Below are positions 41,678-49,844 of a stretch of DNA of 64,000 nt, piece by piece. The position numbers and the translations under genes were made by a program. The stretch spans positions 152,365-216,364 of the forward strand of contig ONUH01000002.1 in assembly GCA_900321035.1 (NCBI GenBank), read 5' to 3'. The DNA comes from an uncultured Selenomonadales bacterium. GTDB taxonomy: Bacteria > Bacillota > Negativicutes > Selenomonadales > Selenomonadaceae. Each line of letters begins with the position of its first letter. Positions within the stretch are counted from its first letter, which is position 1. A model generated the notes under the pieces. The model did no database searches. It was not told the origin of the DNA and saw nothing but the letters and a program-made list of their open reading frames with translations.

Positions 41678-43201
41678 ATGGCAAAGACCTCGAAGAAAGC
41701 AAACCAAACGAGCGCCAACATCGGATTTGAAAAACAGATATGGGACGCGGCCTGCGTGCTGTGGGGACATATCCCCGCCGCCGACTATCGGAAAGTCATC
41801 GTCGGGCTGATTTTTCTCCGCTATATCGGAAACGCCTTTGAGAAACGATACAACGAGCTTGTAGAAGAGGGCGACGGCTTTGAGAACGATCCCGACGCCT
41901 ACGAGGAAGAAAACATCTTCTTCGTGCCTGAAAACGCCCGTTGGGGCAAAATCGCCGCCGCCGCGCACACGCCGGAAATCGGCACGGTCATCGACGACGC
42001 GATGCGAGCCATCGAAGACGATAACAAAAAGCTCAAAAACGTGCTGCCGAAAAACTACGCCGATCCCACCCTCGACAAGCGCGTCTTAGGCGACGTGGTG
42101 GACCTCTTCACCAATATGGACATGAGCGACACCGAGGGAAACAAGGATTTGCTCGGCAGGACCTACGAATACTGCATCGCGCAGTTTGCCGCCTATGAAG
42201 GCGTGAAGGGCGGCGAGTTCTATACGCCCGCCAGCGTCGTCAAAACTATCGTCGCCATTCTGCGCCCGTTCTCAAATTGCCGGGTGTACGACCCCTGCTG
42301 CGGCAGCGGCGGCATGTTCGTGCAGAGCGCGAAATTCATCCAGGCGCACGGCGGTAAGCGCGGCACGATTTCCGTCTACGGGCAGGAATCCAACGCCGAC
42401 ACATGGAAAATGGCGAAGATGAACCTCGCCATTCGCGGCATCGACGCGAACCTCGGCGAATATCAGGCGGACACCTTCTTCAACGACCTGCACCCCACGC
42501 TGAAAGCCGACTTCATCATGGCGAATCCTCCTTTCAATCTCTCCGGCTGGGGGCAGGACAAGCTGAAGGACGATGTGCGCTGGAAGTACGGCACGCCTCC
42601 GGCGGGCAACGCCAACTACGCGTGGATTCAGCACATGATCCATCACTTGGCGCCGAACGGAAAAATCGGCCTCGTGCTGGCGAACGGCGCGCTGTCCACC
42701 CAGTCCGGCGGCGAAGGCGAAATCCGAAAGCGCATTATCGAGGACGACCTCGTGGAAGGTATTATCGCCATGCCCACGCAGCTCTTTTACAGCGTGACGA
42801 TTCCCGTGACGCTTTGGTTCATCACGAAGAACAAGAAGCAGAAGGGCAAGACGCTGTTCATCGACGCCCGCAATATGGGGCACATGGTAGACAGGAAGCA
42901 CCGTGACTTCACGGACGAGGACATCCAGAAACTCTCGGACACGTTCGCGGCGTTCCAAGAGGGCAAGTTGGAAGACATCAAAGGCTTCTGCGCCGTGGCC
43001 GACCTCGCGGAGATCGAAAAGCAGGACTATATCCTGACGCCGGGGCGCTACGTTGGAATCGAGGAGCAGGAGGACGACGGCGAGCCCTTCGACGACAAAA
43101 TGAAGCGGCTGACGGGCGAGCTTTCGGAAATGTTTGCCAAGTCGCATGAGTTGGAGGACAAGATTCGGAAGAATTTAGGGGCGATTGGGTATGGGATATA
43201 A
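41678..43201 (+). CDS. hsdM: Type I restriction-modification DNA methyltransferase subunit
   Basis: The 507-residue adenine methyltransferase has the helical HsdM N-domain (IWDAACVLWGHIPAADYRKV, FLRYI), SAM motif I as DPCCGSGGMFVQS (residue ~205), FYTPASVV just before it, and the catalytic NPPFNLSGWG (residue ~282). Length is normal. With HsdS it methylates the target adenine; with HsdR it forms the nuclease. GGAGG lies 9 nt before the ATG. The operon continues with hsdS after a 240-nt repeat-filled gap. Confidence 0.95.
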   Translation: MAKTSKKANQTSANIGFEKQIWDAACVLWGHIPAADYRKVIVGLIFLRYIGNAFEKRYNELVEEGDGFENDPDAYEEENIFFVPENARWGKIAAAAHTPEIGTVIDDAMRAIEDDNKKLKNVLPKNYADPTLDKRVLGDVVDLFTNMDMSDTEGNKDLLGRTYEYCIAQFAAYEGVKGGEFYTPASVVKTIVAILRPFSNCRVYDPCCGSGGMFVQSAKFIQAHGGKRGTISVYGQESNADTWKMAKMNLAIRGIDANLGEYQADTFFNDLHPTLKADFIMANPPFNLSGWGQDKLKDDVRWKYGTPPAGNANYAWIQHMIHHLAPNGKIGLVLANGALSTQSGGEGEIRKRIIEDDLVEGIIAMPTQLFYSVTIPVTLWFITKNKKQKGKTLFIDARNMGHMVDRKHRDFTDEDIQKLSDTFAAFQEGKLEDIKGFCAVADLAEIEKQDYILTPGRYVGIEEQEDDGEPFDDKMKRLTGELSEMFAKSHELEDKIRKNLGAIGYGI

Positions 43202-43202
43202 A

Positions 43203-43378
43203 CTCCTTCCGTCACGCCTCCGGCGTGCCACCTCCCTCAGTGAGGGAGGCTTTGAGAACGCGCCTTCGGGCTGCCAAGCGACATGCCGATGGCTTGTTGC
43301 TCCTCAAAGAGGACGGCTAACCTTGCCCCCCTCCATGAGGGGGGGGTGTCAGCGAAGCTGACGGGGGGAGTCCTTGGA
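43203..43378. repeat. REP-like palindromic repeat between hsdM and hsdS
   Basis: Modules CACGCCTCCGGCGTGCC, CCTCCCTCAGTGAGGGAGG, CCCCCCTCCATGAGGGGGGG and GTCAGCGAAGCTGAC stand in a row. They are related to the other REP-like copies but lie inside an operon, where the hairpins would shape the mRNA. Confidence 0.75.
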
Positions 43379-43379
43379 T

Positions 43380-43408
43380 TCAGTAGTCAAGGAATACTTG
43401 ACTACTGA
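43380..43408. repeat. Perfect 12-bp inverted repeat upstream of hsdS
   Basis: CAGTAGTCAAG (43381-43391) and CTTGACTACTG (43397-43407) are exact complements around GAATA, extended by a T-A pair outside. It lacks a T-run. It may be an operator, a processing hairpin or a recombination site. Confidence 0.7.
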
Positions 43409-43441
43409 TGTATTCGGTCATTGGATGCGCTTTAAGATGGG

Positions 43442-44524
43442 ATGGACAATATGGATGCGTGGAATACTTACGAATTGCAAAGTGTGTGCTCCCGTTTAAG
43501 CAGCGGAAAAGGGATTCGCGCAAAAGATATATCCGAAACGGGGAAATATCCTGTCTATGGTGGGAACGGCATACGCGGCTATACCGATACAAACAATTTT
43601 GACGGTGAGTGTGCTGTTATCGGCAGACAAGGCGCGAATTGCGGGAATGTGCGTTTTTTCAGCGGGAAAGCATATATGACGGAACATGCGGTGGTCGTAT
43701 GTGCAAACGAAAACAATCACACACGGTTTTTATCGTATTTATTATCGACCATGCAATTAGGGCGATTATCAGGTCAATCGGCTCAACCGGGATTGGCTGT
43801 CAAAACATTGGGAATACAGCCTGTTTGCGTCCCAAAGTTGGATGCACAAAAGAGAATTGCAAGCGTCTTAGGGGCATTAGACGACAAAATCGCGCTCAAT
43901 CAGCAGATAAACAAGAATTTGGAGGAACAGGCACAGGCGTTATATAAGGCGTGGTTCGTGGATTTTGAGCCATTTGGCGGTGAAATGCCTGATGATTGGC
44001 GATATTACAAACTATCGGAGTTTTTGCCTGTTGTGACGGGAAAAAAGAACGCCAATGTTTCTTCAGATAAGGGTGTATATCCTTTTTTCAGTTGTTCACA
44101 AGATATAGCATGGACAGAGGACTATTCTTTTGAAGGGAACGCTATACTCGTTGCTGGTAATGGAGATTTCAATGTTAAATTTTATAACGGAAAATTTGAA
44201 GCATACCAAAGAACTTATGTTTTGATTCCAAGAAATCCAATTTATACGGCATGGCTTTATTATGCTATTAAATATTCGTTGGATAAAATAACAATGGCCG
44301 CACGCGGTTCAGTTATAAAGTTCATTACCAAAGGAAATCTTGAAGAATTCTCCTTCGCGGCACCTGTAAATTTGGCTGATATGGAGTTGATACCAAAATT
44401 TCATTCGATAAATGAGATGATAGAGAGAAACAAAAAAGAAATTTTAACGCTTTCAACAATTCGCGATGCACTCCTCCCTCGCCTGATGTCCGGCGAGATC
44501 GACGTGTCGAAGATTGAAATATGA
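43442..44524 (+). CDS. hsdS: Type I restriction-modification specificity subunit
   Basis: The 360-residue protein has two target-recognition domains (about 1-140 and 190-310), each followed by a conserved helix. The first helix region reads LGALDDKIALNQQINKNLEEQ, then ALYKAWFVDFEPFGG, and the end has LSTIRDALLPRLMSGEIDVS. It determines which bipartite DNA sequence the complex methylates and cuts. Its base composition is AT-richer than hsdM and hsdR, as is usual for exchanged recognition domains. The ribosome-binding site is weak and ATG at 43451 is an alternative start. Confidence 0.92.
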   Translation: MDNMDAWNTYELQSVCSRLSSGKGIRAKDISETGKYPVYGGNGIRGYTDTNNFDGECAVIGRQGANCGNVRFFSGKAYMTEHAVVVCANENNHTRFLSYLLSTMQLGRLSGQSAQPGLAVKTLGIQPVCVPKLDAQKRIASVLGALDDKIALNQQINKNLEEQAQALYKAWFVDFEPFGGEMPDDWRYYKLSEFLPVVTGKKNANVSSDKGVYPFFSCSQDIAWTEDYSFEGNAILVAGNGDFNVKFYNGKFEAYQRTYVLIPRNPIYTAWLYYAIKYSLDKITMAARGSVIKFITKGNLEEFSFAAPVNLADMELIPKFHSINEMIERNKKEILTLSTIRDALLPRLMSGEIDVSKIEI

Positions 44525-44537
44525 TAGGAGGTACACC

Positions 44538-44822
44538 ATGAGACACGAATACATGAAACTCGTTCCACAAAACATTACCGTTACATTTACCGACATTCAC
44601 GAGTCTCCGTCGTCCGGCGAGAGCCTGAGCGTATGCTTGGAACGTCCCTCCGAGCATGGCTTTGATGTTGCCGAGTATATCTTGCCCGCTTGCCTTTTGA
44701 AAAAGTGCATGGGATTTCAGGAAGACGAGGAATACGGGTTGCGCCAGTTTGTGAAGAATAACAGCCCTTTGATTTGGGAAATGGCCCGCGAGGATGGTGA
44801 GATCATTGCCGACCCTGTTTGA
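44538..44822 (+). CDS. Small uncharacterised protein, partner of DUF4160 gene
   Basis: I do not recognise this 94-residue acidic protein (KLVPQNITVTFTDIHESPSS, CLLKKCMGFQEDEEYGLRQF). AGGAGG precedes the ATG at 44538, 14 nt after the hsdS stop. Its last 29 nt overlap the start of the DUF4160 gene. DUF4160 genes commonly occur beside a small partner gene in toxin-antitoxin-like pairs, so it may be the other half of such a pair; this is inference. Confidence 0.6.
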   Translation: MRHEYMKLVPQNITVTFTDIHESPSSGESLSVCLERPSEHGFDVAEYILPACLLKKCMGFQEDEEYGLRQFVKNNSPLIWEMAREDGEIIADPV

Positions 44823-45063
44823 GATATACGGTTATCGGGTGTTCTTCTGGTCGAACGAGACAGGCGAGCCTGTGCATGTTCACGTTTGCAAGGGGAAGCC
44901 AACGGCGAACGCCACCAAGATATGGCTCCCGCCGGAAAGCAATCCTATATTGGCGAACAATAACAGCAATATACCGGATAAAGAATTGAAGCGTATTTTG
45001 AAAATGATTGCACTCAACCGCGACAGCATTATTGCCCAGTGGTACGATTATTTTAAGCAGTAA
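44794..45063 (+). CDS. DUF4160-family protein
   Basis: The 89-residue protein contains PTLFEIYGYRVFFWSNE and PVHVHVCKGKP, the typical DUF4160 sequence with its paired histidines, and ends LKRILKMIALNRDSIIAQWY. The family is suspected to be part of small toxin-antitoxin-like modules and its activity is not established. The frame overlaps the previous gene by 29 nt, so the ATG at 44794 may be used by coupling; a TTG at 44806 is an alternative. Confidence 0.8.
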   Translation: MVRSLPTLFEIYGYRVFFWSNETGEPVHVHVCKGKPTANATKIWLPPESNPILANNNSNIPDKELKRILKMIALNRDSIIAQWYDYFKQ

Positions 45064-45128
45064 TGGGCAATTAACTCCGGTATGTCGGGGATTGGGGGAT
45101 TGTTTCGACCAGTACATTTCGCTGCTCC

Positions 45129-45158
45129 ACTTGCCGCCCCCTCAAGGGGAAGGCTAAT
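45129..45158. repeat. Short REP-like module upstream of hsdR
   Basis: A remnant with CTTGCCGCCCCCTCAAGGGGAAGGC, the CCCCTCAAGGGG palindrome common to the other copies, located 25 nt before hsdR. Confidence 0.6.
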
Positions 45159-45183
45159 TTAGCAATATTTAGGGGGCTTCATC

Positions 45184-48100
45184 ATGGCCATCACTTACAC
45201 CGAAGCCGATTATGAAAACTCCATCATCGAGCTTTTCGTTGGCATGGGCTACATCCATGTCTACGGACCGGACGTGGAACGCGACTTTCGCAGCCCTCTT
45301 TATGACGCGGTGCTGGAGAAATCCCTCGCGCGGCTGAATCCCGATTTGCCCGCCGACGCTATCGCCGACGCGCTTTTCAAGCTGCGGAATTTCGAGAACG
45401 GCGAGCTGGTGCAGCGGAACGAAGTCTTCATGGACTATCTGCAAAACGGCGTGCCCGTGAGTTTTACCGTCAAGGGCGAGCAGCGCTCCGCGATTTGCTA
45501 TCTTGTGGACTATGAGAACCCTGACGCCAATTCCTTTATCGTCGCAAATCAATGGACGATCGTGGAAAACAGCACGAAGCGTCCGGACGTGATTTTGTTT
45601 TTGAACGGTCTGCCCGTCGTCCTGATGGAGCTGAAATCTCCGTCGCGGGAGGAAACCGACGCTTCGGAGGCGTTTCTCCAGCTTCGGAACTATATGCAGG
45701 AAATCCCGTCCGCGTTCGTTTACAACGCCATCTGCGTGATGAGCGACATGATGACCTCGAAGGCAGGGACGATTACCTCCGGCGAGGACCGCTTCATGGA
45801 GTGGAAGACGAAGGACGGCAGCTATGAGAACACGCAGCACGCGCAGTTCGATACGTTCTTCGAGGGGATTTTCCAAAAGGCGCGGCTGCTCGACATCCTG
45901 AAAAATTTTATCTGCTTTTCCGACGAGGGTTTGCAGTCCTTCAAGATTTTAGCCGGGTATCATCAGTATTTTGCCGTCAGAAAGGCGGCGGCCTCCACGG
46001 CGCGCGCTGCGGAGACGGACGGCAAGGGCGGCGTGTTCTGGCATACGCAGGGCAGCGGCAAGTCGCTTTCGATGGTATTTTACGCCCATCTCCTGCAATC
46101 GGCGCTGAACAGTCCCACGATCGTCGTGCTGACGGACAGGAACGATCTCGACGATCAGCTTTTCGGACAGTTCGCGAAATGCAAGGCGTTTCTGCGGCAG
46201 GAGCCGATACAGGCCGAGAGCCGCGAGCATTTGAAAAAGCTGTTGGCGGGGCGGAAGGCCAACGGCATTATTTTCACGACGATGCAGAAGTTCGAGGAAT
46301 CGGACGGGCCGCTGTCCGAGCGGCGCAATATCGTCGTGATGGCGGACGAAGCGCATCGCGGGCAGTACGGGCTGACCGAGACCATCAGGATGACGCGGAA
46401 CGAAGCGGGCGAGGAAGTGGCGAAGCGCGTCGTCGGCACGGCGCGGATTATCCGCGACAGCCTGCCGAACGCGACGTATATCGGCTTCACGGGGACGCCG
46501 ATTTCCGCGAAGGACAGGGACACCCGCGAGGTGTTCGGCGACTATATCGACATTTACGATATGACGCAGGCCGTCGAGGACGGCGCGACGCGGCCCGTGT
46601 ACTACGAGAGCCGCGTCATCAAGCTGAAGCTGGACGAGGCGACGCTGAAGCTCATCGACGCGGAGTACGAACTGATGGCGCAGAACGCCGACCTCGCGAC
46701 AATCGAAAAGAGCAAGCGCGACCTCGGAAAGATGGAGGCCGTTCTGGGCAACGACAAGACGATCGACTCCCTCGTCACGGATATTTTAGACCACTATGAA
46801 AATTTCCGCGCCAATCTCCTGACGGGCAAGGCGATGATCGTGGCCTATTCCCGCGCCATTGCGATGAAGATTTACCAACGAATTTTGGAGCTTCGCCCCG
46901 GCTGGAGGTCAAAGGTCGCCGTAGTGATGACCGAGAGCAACAAAGACCCGGAGGAATGGCGAAAGGTCATCGGCAACAAGCGCCGCCGGGACGAGCTGGC
47001 CAAGGTTTTCAAGGACAACGGCAGCCCTCTGAAAATCGCTATCGTGGTGGATATGTGGCTGACGGGCTTCGACGTGCCGTCGCTGGCGACGATGTATGTT
47101 TACAAGCCCATGAGCGGCCACAATCTGATGCAGGCCATCGCCCGCGTGAACCGCGTATTCGGCGACAAGGCGGGCGGCCTTGTCGTGGACTATGTGGGGA
47201 TCGCTTCGGCACTGAAACAGGCGATGAACGACTACACGGTCCGCGACAGGAAAAACTACGGCGACACCGACATCGCCAAGGCCGCCTATCCGAAGTTCCT
47301 CGAAAAGCTGTCGGTCTGCCGCGATATGTTCCACGGCTATGATTACTCGAAATTCGCAAACGGCACGGACCTGGAGCGGGCAAAGGTCATCACGGGCGCG
47401 GTCAATTTCATCGTGGCGCGGGAAAAGGACAAAGAAAAGGACGCTTTCATCAAGGAAGCGCTGCTCTTGCATCAGGCGCTTTCCCTCTGCTCGTCCATCG
47501 TGGCCGAGGATTTGCGCTTTGAGGCGGCGTTTTTCGAGGCGGTGCGCGTGCTCGTCCTGCGGCTCGCCCATCAAGGCGAGGGCGAGAAGATTTCCCTGCC
47601 GGAGATGAACAAGCGCATCAACGAGCTTTTGAAGCAGAGCATCAAGAGCGACGGCGTCATCAACCTTTTCTCCGACGTGAAGACGGGCTTTTCGCTGTTC
47701 GACCCGAAATTCCTGGAGGAAATCTCCAAGATGAAGGAGAAGAATCTCGCCGTCGAGCTGTTGAAGCGGCTGATTGCCGAGCAGGTGCATATTTACCGCC
47801 GCACGAACGTGGTGAAGTCGGAGAAGTTCAGCGAGATTATCCAACGGGTGATGAACGCCTATCTGAACGGGATGCTGACCAACGAGCAGGTCATCGAGGA
47901 GCTCTTGAAGCTCGCGAAGCAAATCTCCGAGGCGCAGAAGGACGGGGAAAAGTTAGGACTGACCGCCGACGAGCTGGCCTTTTACGACGCGCTGACGAAG
48001 CCCGACGCCATCAAAGATTTTTACGAGAACGAGGAATTGATCGCCATCACGAAGGAGCTGACGGACGCGCTGCGGAAAAACCGCACGATCGACTGGCAGG

Positions 48101-48357
48101 AGCGTTCCAGCGCGCGGGCGAAAATGCGGATGCTCATCAAGAAGTTATTAAAAAAGCACCGCTATCCGCCGGAAGGAATGGAGGATGCGGTGCAGACGGT
48201 GATGGCGCAGTGCGAGCTTTGGACGGACAATCAGGAGATGGCGCAGGATACGCCGCATCATGACGTCCGATATGAGTTCAAAGAGGACGTTCCCATCGCG
48301 GCGGAAGGAGATGCGCAATATGGAAGCGGTTCGGCCGCAAATCGCTTGGAAGGATGA
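45184..48357 (+). CDS. hsdR: Type I restriction enzyme, endonuclease/translocase subunit
   Basis: The 1057-residue protein has a PD-(D/E)xK nuclease near residues 135-160 (RPDVILFLNGLPVVLMELKS) and an SF2 motor with Walker A HTQGSGKSLSMVF (residue ~287), DEAHRGQYG (~388), IGFTGTPIS and MWLTGFDVPSLATM. The ATG at 45184 follows GGGGG. The last ~12 residues are encoded by a 47-bp sequence that occurs again at 49,795, so the natural C-terminus may have been altered by a rearrangement. The cut needs ATP-driven translocation by the HsdMS-bound complex. Confidence 0.95.
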   Translation: MAITYTEADYENSIIELFVGMGYIHVYGPDVERDFRSPLYDAVLEKSLARLNPDLPADAIADALFKLRNFENGELVQRNEVFMDYLQNGVPVSFTVKGEQRSAICYLVDYENPDANSFIVANQWTIVENSTKRPDVILFLNGLPVVLMELKSPSREETDASEAFLQLRNYMQEIPSAFVYNAICVMSDMMTSKAGTITSGEDRFMEWKTKDGSYENTQHAQFDTFFEGIFQKARLLDILKNFICFSDEGLQSFKILAGYHQYFAVRKAAASTARAAETDGKGGVFWHTQGSGKSLSMVFYAHLLQSALNSPTIVVLTDRNDLDDQLFGQFAKCKAFLRQEPIQAESREHLKKLLAGRKANGIIFTTMQKFEESDGPLSERRNIVVMADEAHRGQYGLTETIRMTRNEAGEEVAKRVVGTARIIRDSLPNATYIGFTGTPISAKDRDTREVFGDYIDIYDMTQAVEDGATRPVYYESRVIKLKLDEATLKLIDAEYELMAQNADLATIEKSKRDLGKMEAVLGNDKTIDSLVTDILDHYENFRANLLTGKAMIVAYSRAIAMKIYQRILELRPGWRSKVAVVMTESNKDPEEWRKVIGNKRRRDELAKVFKDNGSPLKIAIVVDMWLTGFDVPSLATMYVYKPMSGHNLMQAIARVNRVFGDKAGGLVVDYVGIASALKQAMNDYTVRDRKNYGDTDIAKAAYPKFLEKLSVCRDMFHGYDYSKFANGTDLERAKVITGAVNFIVAREKDKEKDAFIKEALLLHQALSLCSSIVAEDLRFEAAFFEAVRVLVLRLAHQGEGEKISLPEMNKRINELLKQSIKSDGVINLFSDVKTGFSLFDPKFLEEISKMKEKNLAVELLKRLIAEQVHIYRRTNVVKSEKFSEIIQRVMNAYLNGMLTNEQVIEELLKLAKQISEAQKDGEKLGLTADELAFYDALTKPDAIKDFYENEELIAITKELTDALRKNRTIDWQERSSARAKMRMLIKKLLKKHRYPPEGMEDAVQTVMAQCELWTDNQEMAQDTPHHDVRYEFKEDVPIAAEGDAQYGSGSAANRLEG

Positions 48358-48364
48358 AGGAAAA
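48318..48364. repeat. 47-bp direct repeat, left copy
   Basis: It is identical to 49,795-49,841 at 46 of 47 positions (A versus C at the eighth base). It contains GCGGTTCGGCCGC and GGAAGGATGAAGG. It covers the end of hsdR on the plus strand and part of a small broken gene on the minus strand. Confidence 0.92.
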
Positions 48365-48431
48365 CCGCCTCAAGCCAATCCATGGTCTCGGTCAGGTTTT
48401 CCTTAGACAGGATACGTTCCGTGTCAGACAT
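48318..48431 (-). pseudogene. 5' part of a split 78-codon gene
   Basis: From the ATG at 48431 (GAGGA 7 nt upstream) the minus strand reads MSDTERILSKENLTETMDWL, then EAVFLHPSKRFAAEP inside the direct repeat, after which it runs into antisense hsdR and stops at 48,258. The matching C-terminal part lies at 49,672-49,841. The gene starts 17 nt after the stop of the methyltransferase gene upstream on this strand, so it would have been the second gene of that unit. Product family unknown. Confidence 0.7.
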
Positions 48432-48447
48432 CTTCATTCCTCTTCCG

Positions 48448-49413
48448 TCAATTGCCAACCGTGATCTCCCAAAGGAATAATTCGTTTTTCAGGCTTTCCA
48501 GCTTTTGGTACTGCCCGAAGTTGAAGTCCTTGGCGCTTTGCAGGGCGACAGGCCGCTGGAACAGGGGAATCCGTTTCACCTTCAGCCCCTGCGATTCGAT
48601 GAATTTCTGCGCTTCGTCCGCGTCGGCGAAAAAGGCCTTGTCGAAATCAACGTTCGCTGTTTTTTCGTACATCTCGGCGGATTGGCGGTAAACCCGCTGG
48701 GCGTCCTTGTCGTCATAGACGACCGCCGTGGCGGCCTTGACGAATTCCCGTGCCAGGAAATCGGAGGTGACGTACGCGCCGCCGTGCTTCTCGAGGATCG
48801 TCTTTATGTTTTTCAGCACGGTTGCCTGTTCTTCCCGCGTCAGATACATCATCAGCCCGTCCATGGTAATGCAGACAGGGCCTTCCAACCTGTCGGCAGC
48901 CCGCATCATGCCGACCTGGTCCTTCGCGTCGGCGATCGCGTAATGGACGCGCTTCTGCTGCTTGCGGGACAGGCAGTCCGGCAGGACGGTCCTGATTTCC
49001 GCGATTGAGGGGGCAAAATCCGTCCCGACGAACATCCTGCCCTGTCGAGCCATGGCAATGCTCCGGGGCGCAAACCCGCAGGCCACGTCGAGGACGTTTT
49101 GATACCGGTTGCCGGCAATGTATTCATTGAGCGCGGCGTACCGCATCTCGATATACAGCTTGTTCACCGGCGCCAATTCTTCGTAATGGGGCACCGAATC
49201 TTTGGACAGGCTGACTTTTTCACCGCCGATGGCCTCGGAGAATTCCGCCGCCTCGGGAACGCCCGCCTCCCAAAGCCAATAAAGAGAGGTGTAGGCCGTA
49301 TAGGAAACCGGCGGCATGGCCTCCGCCGCGCACACGCTCGTCCAAACGGCGCACAGGATGGCGGCCAGCGTCAAAAATCTTGCGATCGGGCCTTGTTTTT
49401 TCAAACGGAACAT
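48448..49413 (-). CDS. SAM-dependent methyltransferase with N-terminal signal or anchor segment
   Basis: The 321-residue product begins with a basic, hydrophobic segment (ARFLTLAAILCAVWTSVCA) that looks like a signal peptide, unusual for a SAM enzyme. The body resembles leucine carboxyl methyltransferase/TcmP-type O-methyltransferases: NVLDVACGFAPRSIAMARQG for motif I, GTDFAPSIAEI, and PVCITMDGLMMYLTREEQ. It is the only complete gene in the segment bounded by the 47-bp direct repeats. Substrate unknown. Confidence 0.75.
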   Translation of the reverse strand: MFRLKKQGPIARFLTLAAILCAVWTSVCAAEAMPPVSYTAYTSLYWLWEAGVPEAAEFSEAIGGEKVSLSKDSVPHYEELAPVNKLYIEMRYAALNEYIAGNRYQNVLDVACGFAPRSIAMARQGRMFVGTDFAPSIAEIRTVLPDCLSRKQQKRVHYAIADAKDQVGMMRAADRLEGPVCITMDGLMMYLTREEQATVLKNIKTILEKHGGAYVTSDFLAREFVKAATAVVYDDKDAQRVYRQSAEMYEKTANVDFDKAFFADADEAQKFIESQGLKVKRIPLFQRPVALQSAKDFNFGQYQKLESLKNELFLWEITVGN

Positions 49414-49601
49414 AATTCTTCCCCCTTATTGGACTCCTGCCACGGCGGATAATTCATACCATTTTCATCATAGCATAGAGGAAGAACGCTGGCAAACGCG
49501 CATCGGCGGACTTCGACAAGCCAAAACGGCGCACGACGCTCCTCTTGTCCGCTCGTTGCGGACCAGCATCGTTGCGGCCTCCTCGGGATTGCTGATAAGG
49601 A

Positions 49602-49650
49602 CAAAAAAATATGGAGTACGAAAATCGGAAAATCAGATTTTCTTACTCCA
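49602..49650 (-). terminator. Rho-independent terminator belonging to the split small gene
   Basis: On the minus strand TGGAGTAAGAAAATC pairs with GATTTTCGTACTCCA (one mismatch), followed by a T-run. It lies 22 nt past the stop of the 3' part of the split gene. Confidence 0.8.
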
Positions 49651-49671
49651 AAATGTTTTGTCATGGATTTT

Positions 49672-49841
49672 TCAATCCTCCGCTTTTTTATCCGCACGCA
49701 TGCTGCCGGCGTTGATGATGAGGTCGAGACAGGTTTTTGCGGAACCCTTGAACCAGCGAAGACCGTCTGCCGTCACTCTGCGGGTATATAGTATATATGG
49801 ACGCGGTTCGGCCGCAAATCGCTTGGAAGGATGAAGGAAAA
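49672..49841 (-). pseudogene. 3' part of the split 78-codon gene
   Basis: Entering from the direct repeat in the same frame as the 5' part, the minus strand reads LHPSKRFAAEPRPYILYTRR, VTADGLRWFKGSAKTCLDLI, then INAGSMRADKKAED and TGA at 49672. The unique 5' part (67 nt), one repeat (47 nt) and the unique 3' part (123 nt) add up to 237 nt, exactly 79 codons with stop. The intact gene is therefore restored if the two repeat copies are fused into one. Confidence 0.7.
49795..49841. repeat. 47-bp direct repeat, right copy
   Basis: It matches 48,318-48,364 at 46 of 47 positions. It ends 3 nt before the acyltransferase ATG and provides that gene's ribosome-binding site (GAAGGA). Confidence 0.92.
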
Positions 49842-49844
49842 AGC

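Noticed and set aside
48258..48317. Continuation of the split gene's 5' part into antisense hsdR as a real 57-codon gene
   Set aside because: Past the repeat the sequence is antisense to hsdR coding DNA, so the extension is accidental.
48365..49794. Integron-type gene cassette
   Set aside because: No attC core sites (GTTRRRY/RYYYAAC) or integrase are visible; the repeat is a plain 47-bp direct repeat.
49797..49844. ATG at 49797 as the acyltransferase start
   Set aside because: It would translate the 47-bp repeat; the ATG at 49845 has a ribosome-binding site and the usual family N-terminus.
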